A stretch of DNA of 26,421 bases from Eubacterium sp. AF36-5BH (GTDB lineage: Bacteria; Bacillota; Clostridia; Lachnospirales; Lachnospiraceae), in assembly GCF_003460505.1 (NCBI RefSeq), contig NZ_QTVG01000007.1, positions 1 to 26,421 on the forward strand, written 5' to 3'. The position numbers were made by a program, and so were the translations under genes. The notes under the pieces were generated by a model that saw only the letters and a program-made list of their open reading frames with translations, ran no database searches and was not told where the DNA came from. Below are positions 1 through 9,023 of this stretch, piece after piece. How positions within the stretch are numbered: the first letter of the stretch is position 1; each line of letters opens with the position of its first letter.

Positions 1-3000
1 AACCTTACCTACATCGCTTCCTTCTCCAATTGCTACTGTTGAAGTTTTACTCTGTGTTGTAGGCGCCATTGTTGTCGGTGCCTCTGTTGTTGGGGCTACT
101 GTAGTAGGTGCCTCTGTTGTTGGGGCTTCCGTTGTAGGTGCCACCGTTGTTGGGGCTACTGTAGTAGGAGCAACTTTTGTTGGTGCCTCTGTAGTAGGAG
201 TTACCGTTGTTGGTCCCCCTGTCGCTGGGGCTACAGTTGTTGGTACCTCTGTTGTTGGCGCAACCGTTGTAGGTGCTGCTATTGTTGGTGTTGTTGATTC
301 CTTTGTTGTTGAGGCAGTTGTATCTTCAATCTTAATATTTTTAAAGTTAATATTTGTTCCTGCATCAACATTCTGTCCTAACTCAAACATTACTTTTATC
401 TGGTTGTTTGTTACTGTGTATGTTCCTGTTAAAGTTCTTGTACCATTTGCCGGTATATCTGTATATACCTGTGGATCCTTTTTATTTGAAAGATCTTCTT
501 TTATACCAATTGAACATGCTTTTGATGCAGTAACATCTACTGTTACTTTATATGTATGTCCGCTTGTTACGTTATCTGTATAACTTCCCTGTACTGACCA
601 TGCTTTTCCTTTGTTTGCCTTATCAACATAAATATTATAGTCTGCGTCTGATGCCCACTTATATGATCCAGAAGCCGTTCCACTCAAGTTTCCAAAGTAA
701 CATTCCCATTTACCTGATGGTGTCCACTGATTAACTGTTGCTGCTGTATATCCTGATGGAATATTATCCTTTTCCCCAACACTTTTTACATCAAAAGCAA
801 TATTGTCAACATTTGCCACATATTTATGTGAGCCATCATTCTTAAATACAATATATACATTATGAAGACCACTTATGGATTTTTCAAGCTGCTGACTTAC
901 AGTAGTATATGTACTCCAATGATCTCCTGTAACCGGAAGATTAATAGTTGCTACAGGTTCTCCTACCTTGCTGTCTATATACACCTGTGCATATCCGCCT
1001 GCATCGCTCTTTTGTCCCGAATAGTTAAAGCTTACCTGAGATGCCGAACCGTTAAAGTACACACTGTCATATCTTACCCATGTATTATTTTCCACTCCAC
1101 CAATGTTTTTGCCATCATTAATTATATGGCCGGACTTTGCATCAAACTCTTCTGCTTCTACTTGGCTTGCATCATGTATTTTAATTGTCTTCTTCTCAAT
1201 GTCCACAATTCTACCCAATGACTGATAAGCTTTTAGAATTTCATCATCTGATGCTTCTCCATTAGCATACACACTGCTTGCCTCTTTTAAATTATTTTCA
1301 AGACGTTTTGCAATAGGCAGATATTCACCTGTGGCGTCTATTGATTTTGCTACATCAATGGCATTTTTTAAATCACTCTTTAATATTCCGTTATTCTTAT
1401 ATCCCAGCATCTCAACTTCTGACAAATAAGCATCTGTTCCTGTAAGAACAACTTTATATCTTGAGTATTTGCCCACTTTGTCTGCACTTATTCCAAATGG
1501 TCTTGTATACTTGCCCCAAATATTAAAGAACAAGCTGCCACTGTCATGGTAGTCTCCCAGTAAAACCCAGTTATCATCTTCATTAGCGCCATACACCTTT
1601 GCCCTATCCGGTGTTCTTCCTGATTTTGATGATGTAAGAGTCAACATTCTTACAGCTTTTTTATCGGTAAACTTAAACATAAGTGTAGTTGTATTATCAA
1701 CCTTTGTCTCTGTATCTGAATTATCATCAAATAAGTTATCCAATGTAGTCACTCCTGTACTTGAAGACTTATTGGCATCCTTTGAATAGTCCGTATATAC
1801 TTGCGGCTTATTGTCATCTGTAGTTATGGATGTAAGGCTATCCTGTTCAAGTCCGCGCTCTTTATTAGGTGTTGAGGACATATTAAATTCAATTGTTCCA
1901 CCTTTAATTAAATCCTTGTATTTTATAAATGTTTTATCATACTTTTCTCCATTAACGTACATACTGTCTACATACACATTTTCCTTACTATTGTTATTTG
2001 CCTTAATTACCAGTTTTTTATTTCCTTCCAAATTAACAGTTACTTCTTTAAACTGTGGTGAACCGATAGCAAATTCATCATTTCCCATTGACAATGGATA
2101 AAAGCCGATGGAAGACAATATATACCATGCTGACATTTCACCATTATCTTCATCACCAATATAACCCTGCCCAAAGGTACTTCCTGCATAACATCTTGCA
2201 AGAATATCTCTTACATACTTCTGTGTCTCCCACGGACGGGATGAGTACAGATACATATATGGAATATGATGGGACGGCTGGTTGCTGTGTCCATACTGAC
2301 CCAGTTTTACTTCTCTTGCTTCCCTCTGTTCATGAATACCACCAACACCATCCATGGCGCCATATCCAATATATCCTCCATCAGTTGTAAAGATTGTATC
2401 AAGCTTGTCCGCAAGCTGGTCGCGACCGCCATATAAGTTTGCTAGTCCAATTCCATCCTGTGGTACAGAAACTGCCATGTTAAATGCATTGGTTTCTGTA
2501 TAATCTGCCCCCCACCAGAATGGATTAAATCCCGTATTATTGTCACTGTTTCCTAAATTCAAAGAACCGTCAGCTTTTCTTCCTCTCAACCATTTTGACG
2601 TGACATCCTGACCAGAATCGTCAAATAAGAGGGAATAGTTCTTTGCTCTGTTTAGATAGTAGTAATATTCAGACATATAGTTTGCTTTCTTTGATGCATC
2701 GTTCGTCTGATTTGCCAATTTCTTTGCCATCTGAGCAATTCCGTAATCGTTAATATATCCTTCCATGGACCATGAGAAATTTTCATTTTCATCAGCAGGT
2801 ACATATCCAATAAAGTTCGAAACATTTAATTTCTTTCTTCCTCCATTTGTAAGGTTATCGGATACAGTAGCTGCATTTCTCAATGCGGACCTGTATGCAT
2901 TTTCATAATCAAATGATATGCCCTTCACCATTGCATCGGCAAAAATAGCATCACTGCTTGTTCCCACCATACTGTTGGTTCCACCTGGTGCAATCCATCT

Positions 3001-5298
3001 TGGAAGCCATCCTTGATCTTTATAATGCTGTACCAAACCGTTTAACAACTCTGTTGCTTTGGACGGTGTAAACAGTCCATACCCTGACCATGCAGTACGA
3101 TATGTATCCCAGAAACCATTATTAATATAAATCTTTCCCTCCACAGGATTTGCATTATCATCTTTGTAAGGGCTCTTGTATTTCCAAACCGGATTACTGT
3201 TTGACCCTGTATTTTCTGACATAAGATTTGGATAACAATACATACGATAAATACAAGAATAAAGTGTAACTAACTGTTCATAATTTGCGCCTTTAACATC
3301 TGTGATAATTCCAAGCTGATTATCCCATTTAGACTGTGCCTTGTTATAAACCGTTTCAAAACTGTCTCCCCCAATTTCAAGCTCCAAATTCTTCTTTGCC
3401 TGATCATAGCTGATGTATGATGTGGCAAGTTTCATTGTAACTCTATTGGAATTAAAGGATGCAATACTTTTCCTGTCATTTATTTTAGTTCCCTTAGGAG
3501 TCTCACTAAATTCTCCGTAAATGTACATACGCTTCGAACCATTCCCTGTATGGTCAGAATATGTTTTAAATGTATTTCCGCTATATTCGGTCCTACTTCC
3601 ACCATTGGCACAATCAAAGATAACACTCTTGTTTGCCGTGTTATTATAAGTAAACCGTACCACTGCGCCATGAGATGTCGGTGTCAGCTCTATCTGTGAA
3701 TTTGCTGCATCGCCTCCATTGCCATCAAAAGAAACTTTATAATAATGCGCTTTTGCTACCTCATTATTATGACTAAAGTTTGCTTTTAACGTTCCCAATC
3801 CATAATCGTCATTTGTATTATAATCTTTGCTGGTATTTACCATAAATTGCCAGGTTCCTCTATCACCAACCCATATAGACGGTTCATGGCTTATTCTCAT
3901 ACAACGAAATTCATCTGTTTTCTGATATTCATAAGCCGTATTACTGCTTGCGCTGGTTGCAGGAATCCAAAAGTTGAATCCGTTTGGCACTGTTACTGCC
4001 GGAATTGTCAACCCTCTGGAGAAGTTTCCTGTATTGTTCGTTCCTCTTAGAATATTTACATAATCTGATAAATGAGAATATACCGGATAATCCTGATTAT
4101 ATATTTCAATGTCATCAAAATATGTCTGGAATTTTGCTAAAGCCCTCGCATTATGAGCTTTCATATCGTACACAACCAAAATCTTTTCAATGACTTTTCC
4201 CTTTGCCACATCACCAATTTTGCTGTAAATTTCATTCCACTGTTGTGCCACCAGTGTACGACTATCTCCCTGAGACTGTGCATCCACCTTATTTCCATTT
4301 TGATCAATTGCACCTAACTCACTTAAATAAGTTCCATCCTTAAACTTTAAATCCACCGCCATATGCATCTGTGTATATTCATAGTCATATTCGTCTCCAT
4401 TAGACATGGAAGGAAAAATTACATATCTTAAATTTGTATTATCACTTACTGTAATATTCAAGTTGTCATAAATAACATTATAAGAATATGCATGACCAGT
4501 TCCTACATGAACTCCCTTGCATACAAGAGAGTGGCTTCCTGTCCAACCCACATTGGATTTTTGATTCCATGCATCGCTCGGTCCGGAAGTAATATTACTA
4601 TTCATTCTGCTAATAGAAGCACCAACTTCCTGACACTTGCCTGTTGCAAGAATAAACTCTGAAAATTGTGTCATGGAACCACCATTTTTATTTGCTGTAA
4701 TCCGCAATCTATACTGGCTATATGCTTTGCTGTTATCCAATTCAAAATAATTTTGTTTATATCTGCCATTAAACACCTGATTTGTTTTATTGTCGATGGT
4801 TTCCCAGCTTTCATTATCCGAATTTCTACCCTGAAGACTCCAATTCTTAGGGTCTCTTCCGGGAGCATCATTCGCAGAAGTTATCGCATAGGATTTTATA
4901 ACCCGTTGACTCTTTAGTTTTACAATAACTTCCGACGGCTTTACATCAGTTAAATATTTTGTTCCAGAGTCTCCGTCAAACAAATTTTTCAAAACTTCAT
5001 TATCATTTTTCGCGGCACTTCCCGAGTAACTCTCGATTTCACCGGATAAATTTCCATTTATCTGATAGCTTAGTTCATTTGTTGTAATATTGGCTGTGCC
5101 CTTCTTATCATCTACTGTAGAAGTTTTAAATCCATCTGCTGATTCAAAGGATGTAGACCATAATTCTCTTTTTGTTGTATCTGCATCTATCACTTTTCCA
5201 TGCACAGTTTCGCTTTTCGCAACAAATCCCACAGGGAGAGCCATACATACTGCAAGTAGAATACTGATACCCTTTCTTAGTTTTCCTTTCTTTGTCAT
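1..5298 (-). CDS. Secreted multidomain GH92 alpha-mannosidase (C-terminus beyond window)
   Basis: The frame is open for 1,766 codons from an ATG at 5298, preceded by AAGGAGGACATT. Residues 1-30 form a signal peptide (KKGKLRKG, then a hydrophobic run). An F5/8C-like carbohydrate-binding domain lies at about 97-217 and the GH92 region at about 230-1110. GH92 hallmarks are NGFWDTYRTAW (727 on), NQPSHHIPYMY and DEDNGEMSAWYILSSIGFYP (about 1046-1066), the acidic motif of the family active site. Then follow a second F5/8C/NPCBM-like domain (about 1167-1297), a helical spacer (about 1298-1372), a CBM6-like domain (from 1374), a CBM4/9-like domain (about 1509-1657) and a Thr-Pro-rich linker from about 1660. 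GH92 enzymes are calcium-dependent exo-alpha-mannosidases that trim mannan or N-glycans; linkage specificity cannot be read here. Several binding modules suggest an extracellular, substrate-anchored enzyme. No frameshift was found: GH92 start and linker share one phase. Confidence 0.93.
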   Translation of the reverse strand, partial: MTKKGKLRKGISILLAVCMALPVGFVAKSETVHGKVIDADTTKRELWSTSFESADGFKTSTVDDKKGTANITTNELSYQINGNLSGEIESYSGSAAKNDNEVLKNLFDGDSGTKYLTDVKPSEVIVKLKSQRVIKSYAITSANDAPGRDPKNWSLQGRNSDNESWETIDNKTNQVFNGRYKQNYFELDNSKAYSQYRLRITANKNGGSMTQFSEFILATGKCQEVGASISRMNSNITSGPSDAWNQKSNVGWTGSHSLVCKGVHVGTGHAYSYNVIYDNLNITVSDNTNLRYVIFPSMSNGDEYDYEYTQMHMAVDLKFKDGTYLSELGAIDQNGNKVDAQSQGDSRTLVAQQWNEIYSKIGDVAKGKVIEKILVVYDMKAHNARALAKFQTYFDDIEIYNQDYPVYSHLSDYVNILRGTNNTGNFSRGLTIPAVTVPNGFNFWIPATSASSNTAYEYQKTDEFRCMRISHEPSIWVGDRGTWQFMVNTSKDYNTNDDYGLGTLKANFSHNNEVAKAHYYKVSFDGNGGDAANSQIELTPTSHGAVVRFTYNNTANKSVIFDCANGGSRTEYSGNTFKTYSDHTGNGSKRMYIYGEFSETPKGTKINDRKSIASFNSNRVTMKLATSYISYDQAKKNLELEIGGDSFETVYNKAQSKWDNQLGIITDVKGANYEQLVTLYSCIYRMYCYPNLMSENTGSNSNPVWKYKSPYKDDNANPVEGKIYINNGFWDTYRTAWSGYGLFTPSKATELLNGLVQHYKDQGWLPRWIAPGGTNSMVGTSSDAIFADAMVKGISFDYENAYRSALRNAATVSDNLTNGGRKKLNVSNFIGYVPADENENFSWSMEGYINDYGIAQMAKKLANQTNDASKKANYMSEYYYYLNRAKNYSLLFDDSGQDVTSKWLRGRKADGSLNLGNSDNNTGFNPFWWGADYTETNAFNMAVSVPQDGIGLANLYGGRDQLADKLDTIFTTDGGYIGYGAMDGVGGIHEQREAREVKLGQYGHSNQPSHHIPYMYLYSSRPWETQKYVRDILARCYAGSTFGQGYIGDEDNGEMSAWYILSSIGFYPLSMGNDEFAIGSPQFKEVTVNLEGNKKLVIKANNNSKENVYVDSMYVNGEKYDKTFIKYKDLIKGGTIEFNMSSTPNKERGLEQDSLTSITTDDNKPQVYTDYSKDANKSSSTGVTTLDNLFDDNSDTETKVDNTTTLMFKFTDKKAVRMLTLTSSKSGRTPDRAKVYGANEDDNWVLLGDYHDSGSLFFNIWGKYTRPFGISADKVGKYSRYKVVLTGTDAYLSEVEMLGYKNNGILKSDLKNAIDVAKSIDATGEYLPIAKRLENNLKEASSVYANGEASDDEILKAYQSLGRIVDIEKKTIKIHDASQVEAEEFDAKSGHIINDGKNIGGVENNTWVRYDSVYFNGSASQVSFNYSGQKSDAGGYAQVYIDSKVGEPVATINLPVTGDHWSTYTTVSQQLEKSISGLHNVYIVFKNDGSHKYVANVDNIAFDVKSVGEKDNIPSGYTAATVNQWTPSGKWECYFGNLSGTASGSYKWASDADYNIYVDKANKGKAWSVQGSYTDNVTSGHTYKVTVDVTASKACSIGIKEDLSNKKDPQVYTDIPANGTRTLTGTYTVTNNQIKVMFELGQNVDAGTNINFKNIKIEDTTASTTKESTTPTIAAPTTVAPTTEVPTTVAPATGGPTTVTPTTEAPTKVAPTTVAPTTVAPTTEAPTTEAPTTVAPTTEAPTTMAPTTQSKTSTVAIGEGSDVGKV
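46..320 (-). repeat. Degenerate PTTxAPTT coding repeat (Thr-Pro-rich linker)
   Basis: Twelve or more copies of a 15-18 base unit encode APTT-V/E/M-type repeats inside the GH92 gene. They form a flexible and probably glycosylated linker between the binding domains and whatever lies at the C-terminus beyond position 1. The repeat is in frame with the start at 5298. Confidence 0.85.
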
Positions 5299-5673
5299 AA
5301 TGTCCTCCTTTTCAACTACAACCTAACTGTACCTAACATAAAAATGCCCTATCACTTATGCCATATAATAATTAAAATATACTTCAGTATACCAAAAATG
5401 TTGTTTGCCGCATATACTTTCTAAAATTCAGATACCACTAATAAAAAGCATGCTTCGCCTATTCAACTCCCCGCGCCCCTCAATCTTGAGAGGTGGGCTT
5501 TTCTTTTGCTTCATTTTTTTTTCCATTCTGTTGCCAGTGTTATTTCCCACATGTTCTTTAAAATGATTCGATATAGTGGAATCTATGCCCGCCACCCGGA
5601 AGGCTGTTTTCAATTTACCAGAACGCCAACTACGGTCTTTCCTATAAAGAAAAAAAGGCTCCAATGTGACTAA
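5299..5673. other. Intergenic region upstream of the GH92 gene
   Basis: It holds the GH92 ribosome site (5302-5309) and AT-rich promoter-like DNA on the minus strand around 5340-5400, with no clear -35/-10 pair. A weak hairpin of the type CCTCAA/TTGAGAGG followed by CTTTTCTTTT lies near 5476-5505. An 86-codon minus frame at 5428-5688 crosses this hairpin and the IS edge, has no ribosome site and is unlikely to be a gene. Confidence 0.5.
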
Positions 5674-5697
5674 TGTACCGACCCCCAAAAGTTAGAC
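5674..5697 (+). repeat. IS left inverted repeat
   Basis: TGTACCGACCCCCAAAAG followed by TTAGAC matches the right end in 17 of the 18 inner positions. Confidence 0.8.
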
Positions 5698-5730
5698 CTA
5701 AAAATCTAACGATTGGAGGTCGGTATTTTT

Positions 5731-6312
5731 ATGGCAAAATACAGTTATGAATTCAAAAAGCAGGTTGTTGAAGCATATCTTAGCGGTGAAGGTGGCTATA
5801 AATACTTAGCCAAACGATATGGTGTACCTGCCTGGCCAAACATTAAGAAATGGGTTCGGAATTATGAAACTCATGGTGACAAAGGACTTATGCGTTCGCG
5901 AAAACAAGATAAATACTCTTTTGAAAAGAAGCTTTCTGTTGTAGAATTATATTTAACAAGCGAACTCTCATATCAGGAGCTGGCTCTTCGTGAAGGAATA
6001 TATAATCCCTCTCAAATCTGTAAGTGGGTAAAGGATTTCCAGATCGCCGGTCCTGATGCATTGAGACCACATAAGAAAGGTTGCAGGAAAACATTGGGTA
6101 CATCAAACAAAAAGTTAAATATTGAACAAGATACAACTACAGTTCCGGTTGATACCAGTACTGAACATGTAAAAGAACTTGAAGATGAAATTCTTAAGCT
6201 TAGAATAGAGAATGCATATTTAAAAGAACTGAGGAGGCTGCGTTTAGAGGAGGAAGCTCTTCTGAAAAAACAGCGAGAATCGTCCAAAGCCTCCGGGGAG
6301 AATTCAAACTAA
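5731..6312 (+). CDS. IS3-family transposase OrfA (two-HTH, IS150 type)
   Basis: It encodes 193 residues and supplies the DNA-binding half of the transposase. The ATG at 5731 is chosen because GGAGG lies about 10 bases upstream; an upstream in-frame TTG (5713) lacks a site. Two HTH modules are visible: YSYEFKKQVVEAYLSGEG near the N-terminus, and YSFEKKLSVVELYL around residues 60-115. A leucine-rich, charged helix (ELEDEILKLRIENAYLKEL) follows, the usual oligomerisation zipper of OrfA. Near the end, GAAAAAAC at 6264-6271 is a run of A codons in register for a -1 slip (G-AAA-AAA), placing orfB exactly in the -1 phase. Confidence 0.9.
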   Translation: MAKYSYEFKKQVVEAYLSGEGGYKYLAKRYGVPAWPNIKKWVRNYETHGDKGLMRSRKQDKYSFEKKLSVVELYLTSELSYQELALREGIYNPSQICKWVKDFQIAGPDALRPHKKGCRKTLGTSNKKLNIEQDTTTVPVDTSTEHVKELEDEILKLRIENAYLKELRRLRLEEEALLKKQRESSKASGENSN

Positions 6313-7154
6313 AAGACATTCTCGCAGTTGTTGGTTTTCCAAAGGCAACATATATTTATTGGCAAAAAAGATTTGATAGAGAAAATCCAGATATAGAATT
6401 AGAAGAAAAGATTCATGAAATACATAAACGTAACAAAGATTATGGCTACCGTCGCATGTGTGGTGAACTCCGTAATCAAGGCTATATCGTGAACAAGAAG
6501 AAGGTTCAACGCATTATGCAGAAATATAATCTTCAGGTGATGTCATTTACGAGGAAGAGTCGTAAATATAGTTCTTACAAAGGTAGAATTGGAACGGTTG
6601 CTCCTAATAGAATCAAAAGAAGATTTAATACACATATACCTCATCAGAAGATTACAACTGATACAACAGAGTTTAAATACTATGAAGTAGATTCTAAAGG
6701 TAAAATGACAATGCATAAGCTATATTTAGATCCATTCATGGATATGTTCAATGGTGAAATAATAAGTTATGGAATAGATAAACGTCCTTCAGCAGCAAAT
6801 GTGATGAATGCACTAAATGAAGCCATTGAGGTAACTTCTGACTGCCCATTTCGAAGGACCTTTCACTCAGATCAGGGATGGGCATATCAGATGAAAGCTT
6901 ATTCACATAGACTTAGAGAAGAGAAAATATTTCAAAGCATGTCACGAAAAGGTAATTGCCTTGATAATTCAGTCATGGAAAATTTCTTTGGTCTGCTTAA
7001 ACAAGAAATATACTATGGAACTGTTTATTACAGTTATGAAGAATTGAAAACTGAAATTGAAAAATATATAAGATATTACAATGAAAAAAGAATTAAAGAA
7101 AAAATAGGATGGTTGAGTCCTGTCCAATACAGACTCAGCCTCTTGGTTGCATAA
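6264..7154 (+). CDS. IS3-family transposase OrfB (DDE integrase core)
   Basis: The -1 frame is open from the slippery A-run at 6264 to TAA at 7154. OrfB is therefore most likely made as an OrfAB fusion rather than from the internal ATG at 6456. The N-terminal part (VVGFPKATYIYW, then YGYRRMCGEL) matches the HTH_21 region of IS3 transposases. The catalytic acids are all visible: the first D in TTDTTEF, the second in HSDQGWAY and the E in NSVMENFFGLLKQE, with the conserved K seven residues later. Nothing is missing from the rve core, so the protein is predicted to be functional. It catalyses copy-out/paste-in movement of the IS. Confidence 0.92.
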   Translation, partial: EKTARIVQSLRGEFKLKDILAVVGFPKATYIYWQKRFDRENPDIELEEKIHEIHKRNKDYGYRRMCGELRNQGYIVNKKKVQRIMQKYNLQVMSFTRKSRKYSSYKGRIGTVAPNRIKRRFNTHIPHQKITTDTTEFKYYEVDSKGKMTMHKLYLDPFMDMFNGEIISYGIDKRPSAANVMNALNEAIEVTSDCPFRRTFHSDQGWAYQMKAYSHRLREEKIFQSMSRKGNCLDNSVMENFFGLLKQEIYYGTVYYSYEELKTEIEKYIRYYNEKRIKEKIGWLSPVQYRLSLLVA

Positions 7155-7188
7155 AAAATGCGTAACAGATATTAAAACCTGTTACGCA
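7153..7188 (-). terminator. Hairpin terminator at the IS right end, facing inward
   Basis: TGCGTAACAG (7159-7168) pairs with CTGTTACGCA (7179-7188). On the minus strand it is followed by six T. It would stop outside transcription entering the IS from the right. Confidence 0.6.
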
Positions 7189-7194
7189 ATAAAA

Positions 7195-7218
7195 GTCTAA
7201 CTTTTTGGGGTCACATCA
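7195..7218 (-). repeat. IS right inverted repeat
   Basis: Read inward it is TGATGTGACCCCAAAAAG then TTAGAC. Its outer TGATGTGA provides an in-frame TGA to the RHS reading frame. Confidence 0.8.
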
Positions 7219-8140
7219 TATATCCAAATTGTGTGGCTTTTTTATATAAATTAACTGCCCACTCATATGAAAGTGTTATTTTCTGTGAGTTTAATGCTCT
7301 TGCCACACCAATAAATTTGCCTGAATCCATGGAAAGGGTAAATGGATTTATTCCTAAAAGTTTCATTATCGAATAAAACGAACTTGATCCTATCTTTGCC
7401 GTCATTTTAAAAACAACATCTGGATACATTTTTAAATATGATGCAACACTTTTTGCTAGCAAACTTCCTGCAAGCCAACCGATTGCAGCTCCTCCAACGG
7501 CAATAGCTGATCTAAGTGCCCAATACTTCCAATTTTTCTTTTTTACAACATTATATGCTACCCAACCACCAAAATGCCAACCTGCAATGCCAAATATAAC
7601 TGCAAATACAACATTTATTAGTGCTTCACCTGTCTTATCCTGATAAACTACAGGGTTACTGTCACAATACGAATATAAATTAAATCCGAACACTGTTCCA
7701 CTAATCCCAAGATTGCATATGCTGTCTGCATTTATAAATCTTCCCACCTCTGCATCGTAATATCTGCTCTGCAGATAATAAAGATTTGTATCGCTTTCAG
7801 TATCAGTGTAACTTCTGTCATAGTAGTATCCTCTGTACAATACATGATTTAACTCAAAGGGAACCTCATATCCTTCATAACAGAAACTCTTTTCTGTATC
7901 TGTGATGACATTTCCCCATGCATCATATGTATATGAAGCAATCTCTGCTCCTCTGGCATCAAGCAGACCTGTCACATCTCCCTGCAGGTTCTTTTCATAA
8001 TAGATTCTTGTGTTTTTTAATGTTTCGTTTATCTCACTTAACTGGCTGTATTCAAAGCCGATAACATTATTAGCTGAATCATACATGTACCAGATGTCAT
8101 AACTCTTGAAACGGTATATTATTACCGTTTCAAAAGTCAT
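7211..8140 (-). pseudogene. Orphan RHS-core plus C-terminal toxin cassette, truncated by the IS
   Basis: The frame encodes the end of an RHS protein, not a complete one. It begins in RHS/YD repeat sequence (GDVTGLLDARGAEIASYTYD, AWGNVI) and runs through the RHS-associated core (LYYLQSRYYDAEVGRFINAD, then NLYSYCDSNPVVYQDKTG). A glycine-rich membrane-like stretch (GGAAIGWLAGSLLAK) and a helical tip of about 80 residues follow. There is no export signal, and the nominal N-terminus is encoded by a palindrome, so it is probably not translated from there. The last native residues are near TQFGY; the stop lies in the IS inverted repeat, so the tip is cut. Polymorphic-toxin loci often keep such headless cassettes downstream of the main toxin as recombination donors. 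The toxin activity cannot be assigned. Confidence 0.8.
8106..8133. repeat. Perfect inverted repeat at the upstream edge of the RHS cassette
   Basis: TTGAAACGGTA (8106-8116) and TACCGTTTCAA (8123-8133) form an 11-bp stem with a 6-base loop exactly where RHS-like coding sequence begins. A second, AT-only palindrome (TTAGATTAAATT-A-AATTTAATCTAA, 8161-8185) lies just beyond, overlapping the stop of the next gene. Confidence 0.7.
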
Positions 8141-8176
8141 ATTTATGTAGATTATATATTTTAGATTAAATTAAAT

Positions 8177-8587
8177 TTAATCTAAATCTGTCACACTCCC
8201 TTCTTCATCTAAATAAATTCCAATTTGTGTAATATATATATTGACTCCAACAATTTTGAAATAACATTTATAATATACTTCTTTTTTCCCTTCACTAGTT
8301 TCAAGATAAACAGCTACTTTAACATGTTTATTAATCCAGTTTTCATTGTCATATGAACATTCTACTGATTTTACTATGTGATTTTTATCATCCCAATATA
8401 TGTTATTTAGGATTTTTTTACTATCTTCTTCAGAAATATATTTGCTATTACAATTTTCAGTCAAAATTGTTTTAGTAAAAATATCTCCTATTTGATCTAA
8501 ATAGAAAAATCTTACAGGATATATAATAACTATTGTTATTATTGATATTATTAATAACGTAACACATATTATCTTTTTTTTATTCAT
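8177..8587 (-). CDS. Small membrane-anchored protein, putative immunity protein of the Amidase_6 toxin
   Basis: It encodes 136 residues. The N-terminus is MNKKK followed by a hydrophobic helix (about residues 6-25), so the protein is anchored with the rest outside or periplasm-like. The remainder is acidic and beta-rich with no family recognised. Its ATG overlaps the amidase stop (tATGaaTAA at 8580-8587), so the two genes are translationally coupled, the usual toxin-immunity arrangement. The role is inferred only from position and coupling. A membrane anchor would suit an inhibitor of a peptidoglycan-acting amidase. It could also be an unrelated lipoprotein-like gene. Confidence 0.55.
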   Translation of the reverse strand: MNKKKIICVTLLIISIITIVIIYPVRFFYLDQIGDIFTKTILTENCNSKYISEEDSKKILNNIYWDDKNHIVKSVECSYDNENWINKHVKVAVYLETSEGKKEVYYKCYFKIVGVNIYITQIGIYLDEEGSVTDLD

Positions 8588-9023
8588 ACAAACTTCCTCT
8601 CTCCTTTATGTGGCATATCTCAACATGATCGTAATAATCCCCTTGTAACGGTTCTCGAAGGTCCTTATTAAAACGACTGTCTGAATGTGCAGCATAATTA
8701 ATTTTATCTGCTGTTACCGAAGAAATTATGGCTGTATGAGAATAATGTTTCTTTTTACTGGAATAAAAATATATCATATCACCAACTTTTGGATGAAATC
8801 TATTTATATAGTTTTTCATTTGCTGTTTTGTTACTTTTTTTACAATTTTAAATGATTTATTACTAAAGTATTTTTTTACATACTTTCTTTGTTCCACAAC
8901 CGTTGTCCAACTCTTTGTGTATGCGAATCCAATTTCCTGTATACAAGGCATATAATACCAATTACTGGTCATGTTAATCCCTCCAGTCCACAAGCACTGT
9001 GATGCAAAATTTGCATTATTCAA
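8580..9023 (-). pseudogene. Amidase_6 (CHAP/NlpC-like) toxin tip, lacking its N-terminus and catalytic Cys
   Basis: The 147-codon frame begins in the middle of an Amidase_6 domain. NFASQCLWTGGINM corresponds to the family motif (D)C-x-NFxSQ-C-x-x-GG, and KVGDMIYFYSS, HTAIISS and INYAAHS give the downstream strands with the catalytic His. In the family, a Cys stands two residues before NF; here that position is Asn (AAT at 9017-9015), the first codon reaching the mobile-element repeat. Upstream the frame crosses that repeat and meets TGA at 9059-9057. The domain has thus lost its helix one and nucleophile. The intact gene was probably the tip of a larger RHS toxin; the TTG start at 9023 is only the first possible start. 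Confidence 0.75.

Larger units (their letters stand above)
5674..7218 (+). mobile_element. IS3-family insertion sequence, IS150 group
   Basis: The element is 1,545 bp with ends TG...CA. The left inverted repeat starts TGTACCGACCCCC and the right one, read inward, TGATGTGACCCC; they share GACCCC(C/A)AAAAGTTAGAC with one mismatch. Two overlapping frames, orfA and orfB, lie in 0 and -1 phase as in IS3 elements that make the transposase by programmed frameshifting. All DDE residues are present, so it may be active. The flanks (TAA left, TAT right) do not give a clean 3-4 bp target duplication. Its right end supplies the stop codon of the neighbouring RHS cassette, so it inserted into or beside that gene. 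Confidence 0.9.

Noticed and set aside
46..320. Possible CRISPR or intergenic tandem repeat
   Set aside because: It is an in-frame coding repeat for a Thr-Pro linker.
862..1221. Plus-strand ORFs within 552-5326
   Set aside because: They are antisense to the GH92 gene, whose frame is open over the entire stretch with recognisable domains.
5428..5688. 86-codon minus frame between GH92 and the IS
   Set aside because: It starts inside the IS repeat, crosses a terminator-like hairpin, has no ribosome site and shows no family pattern.
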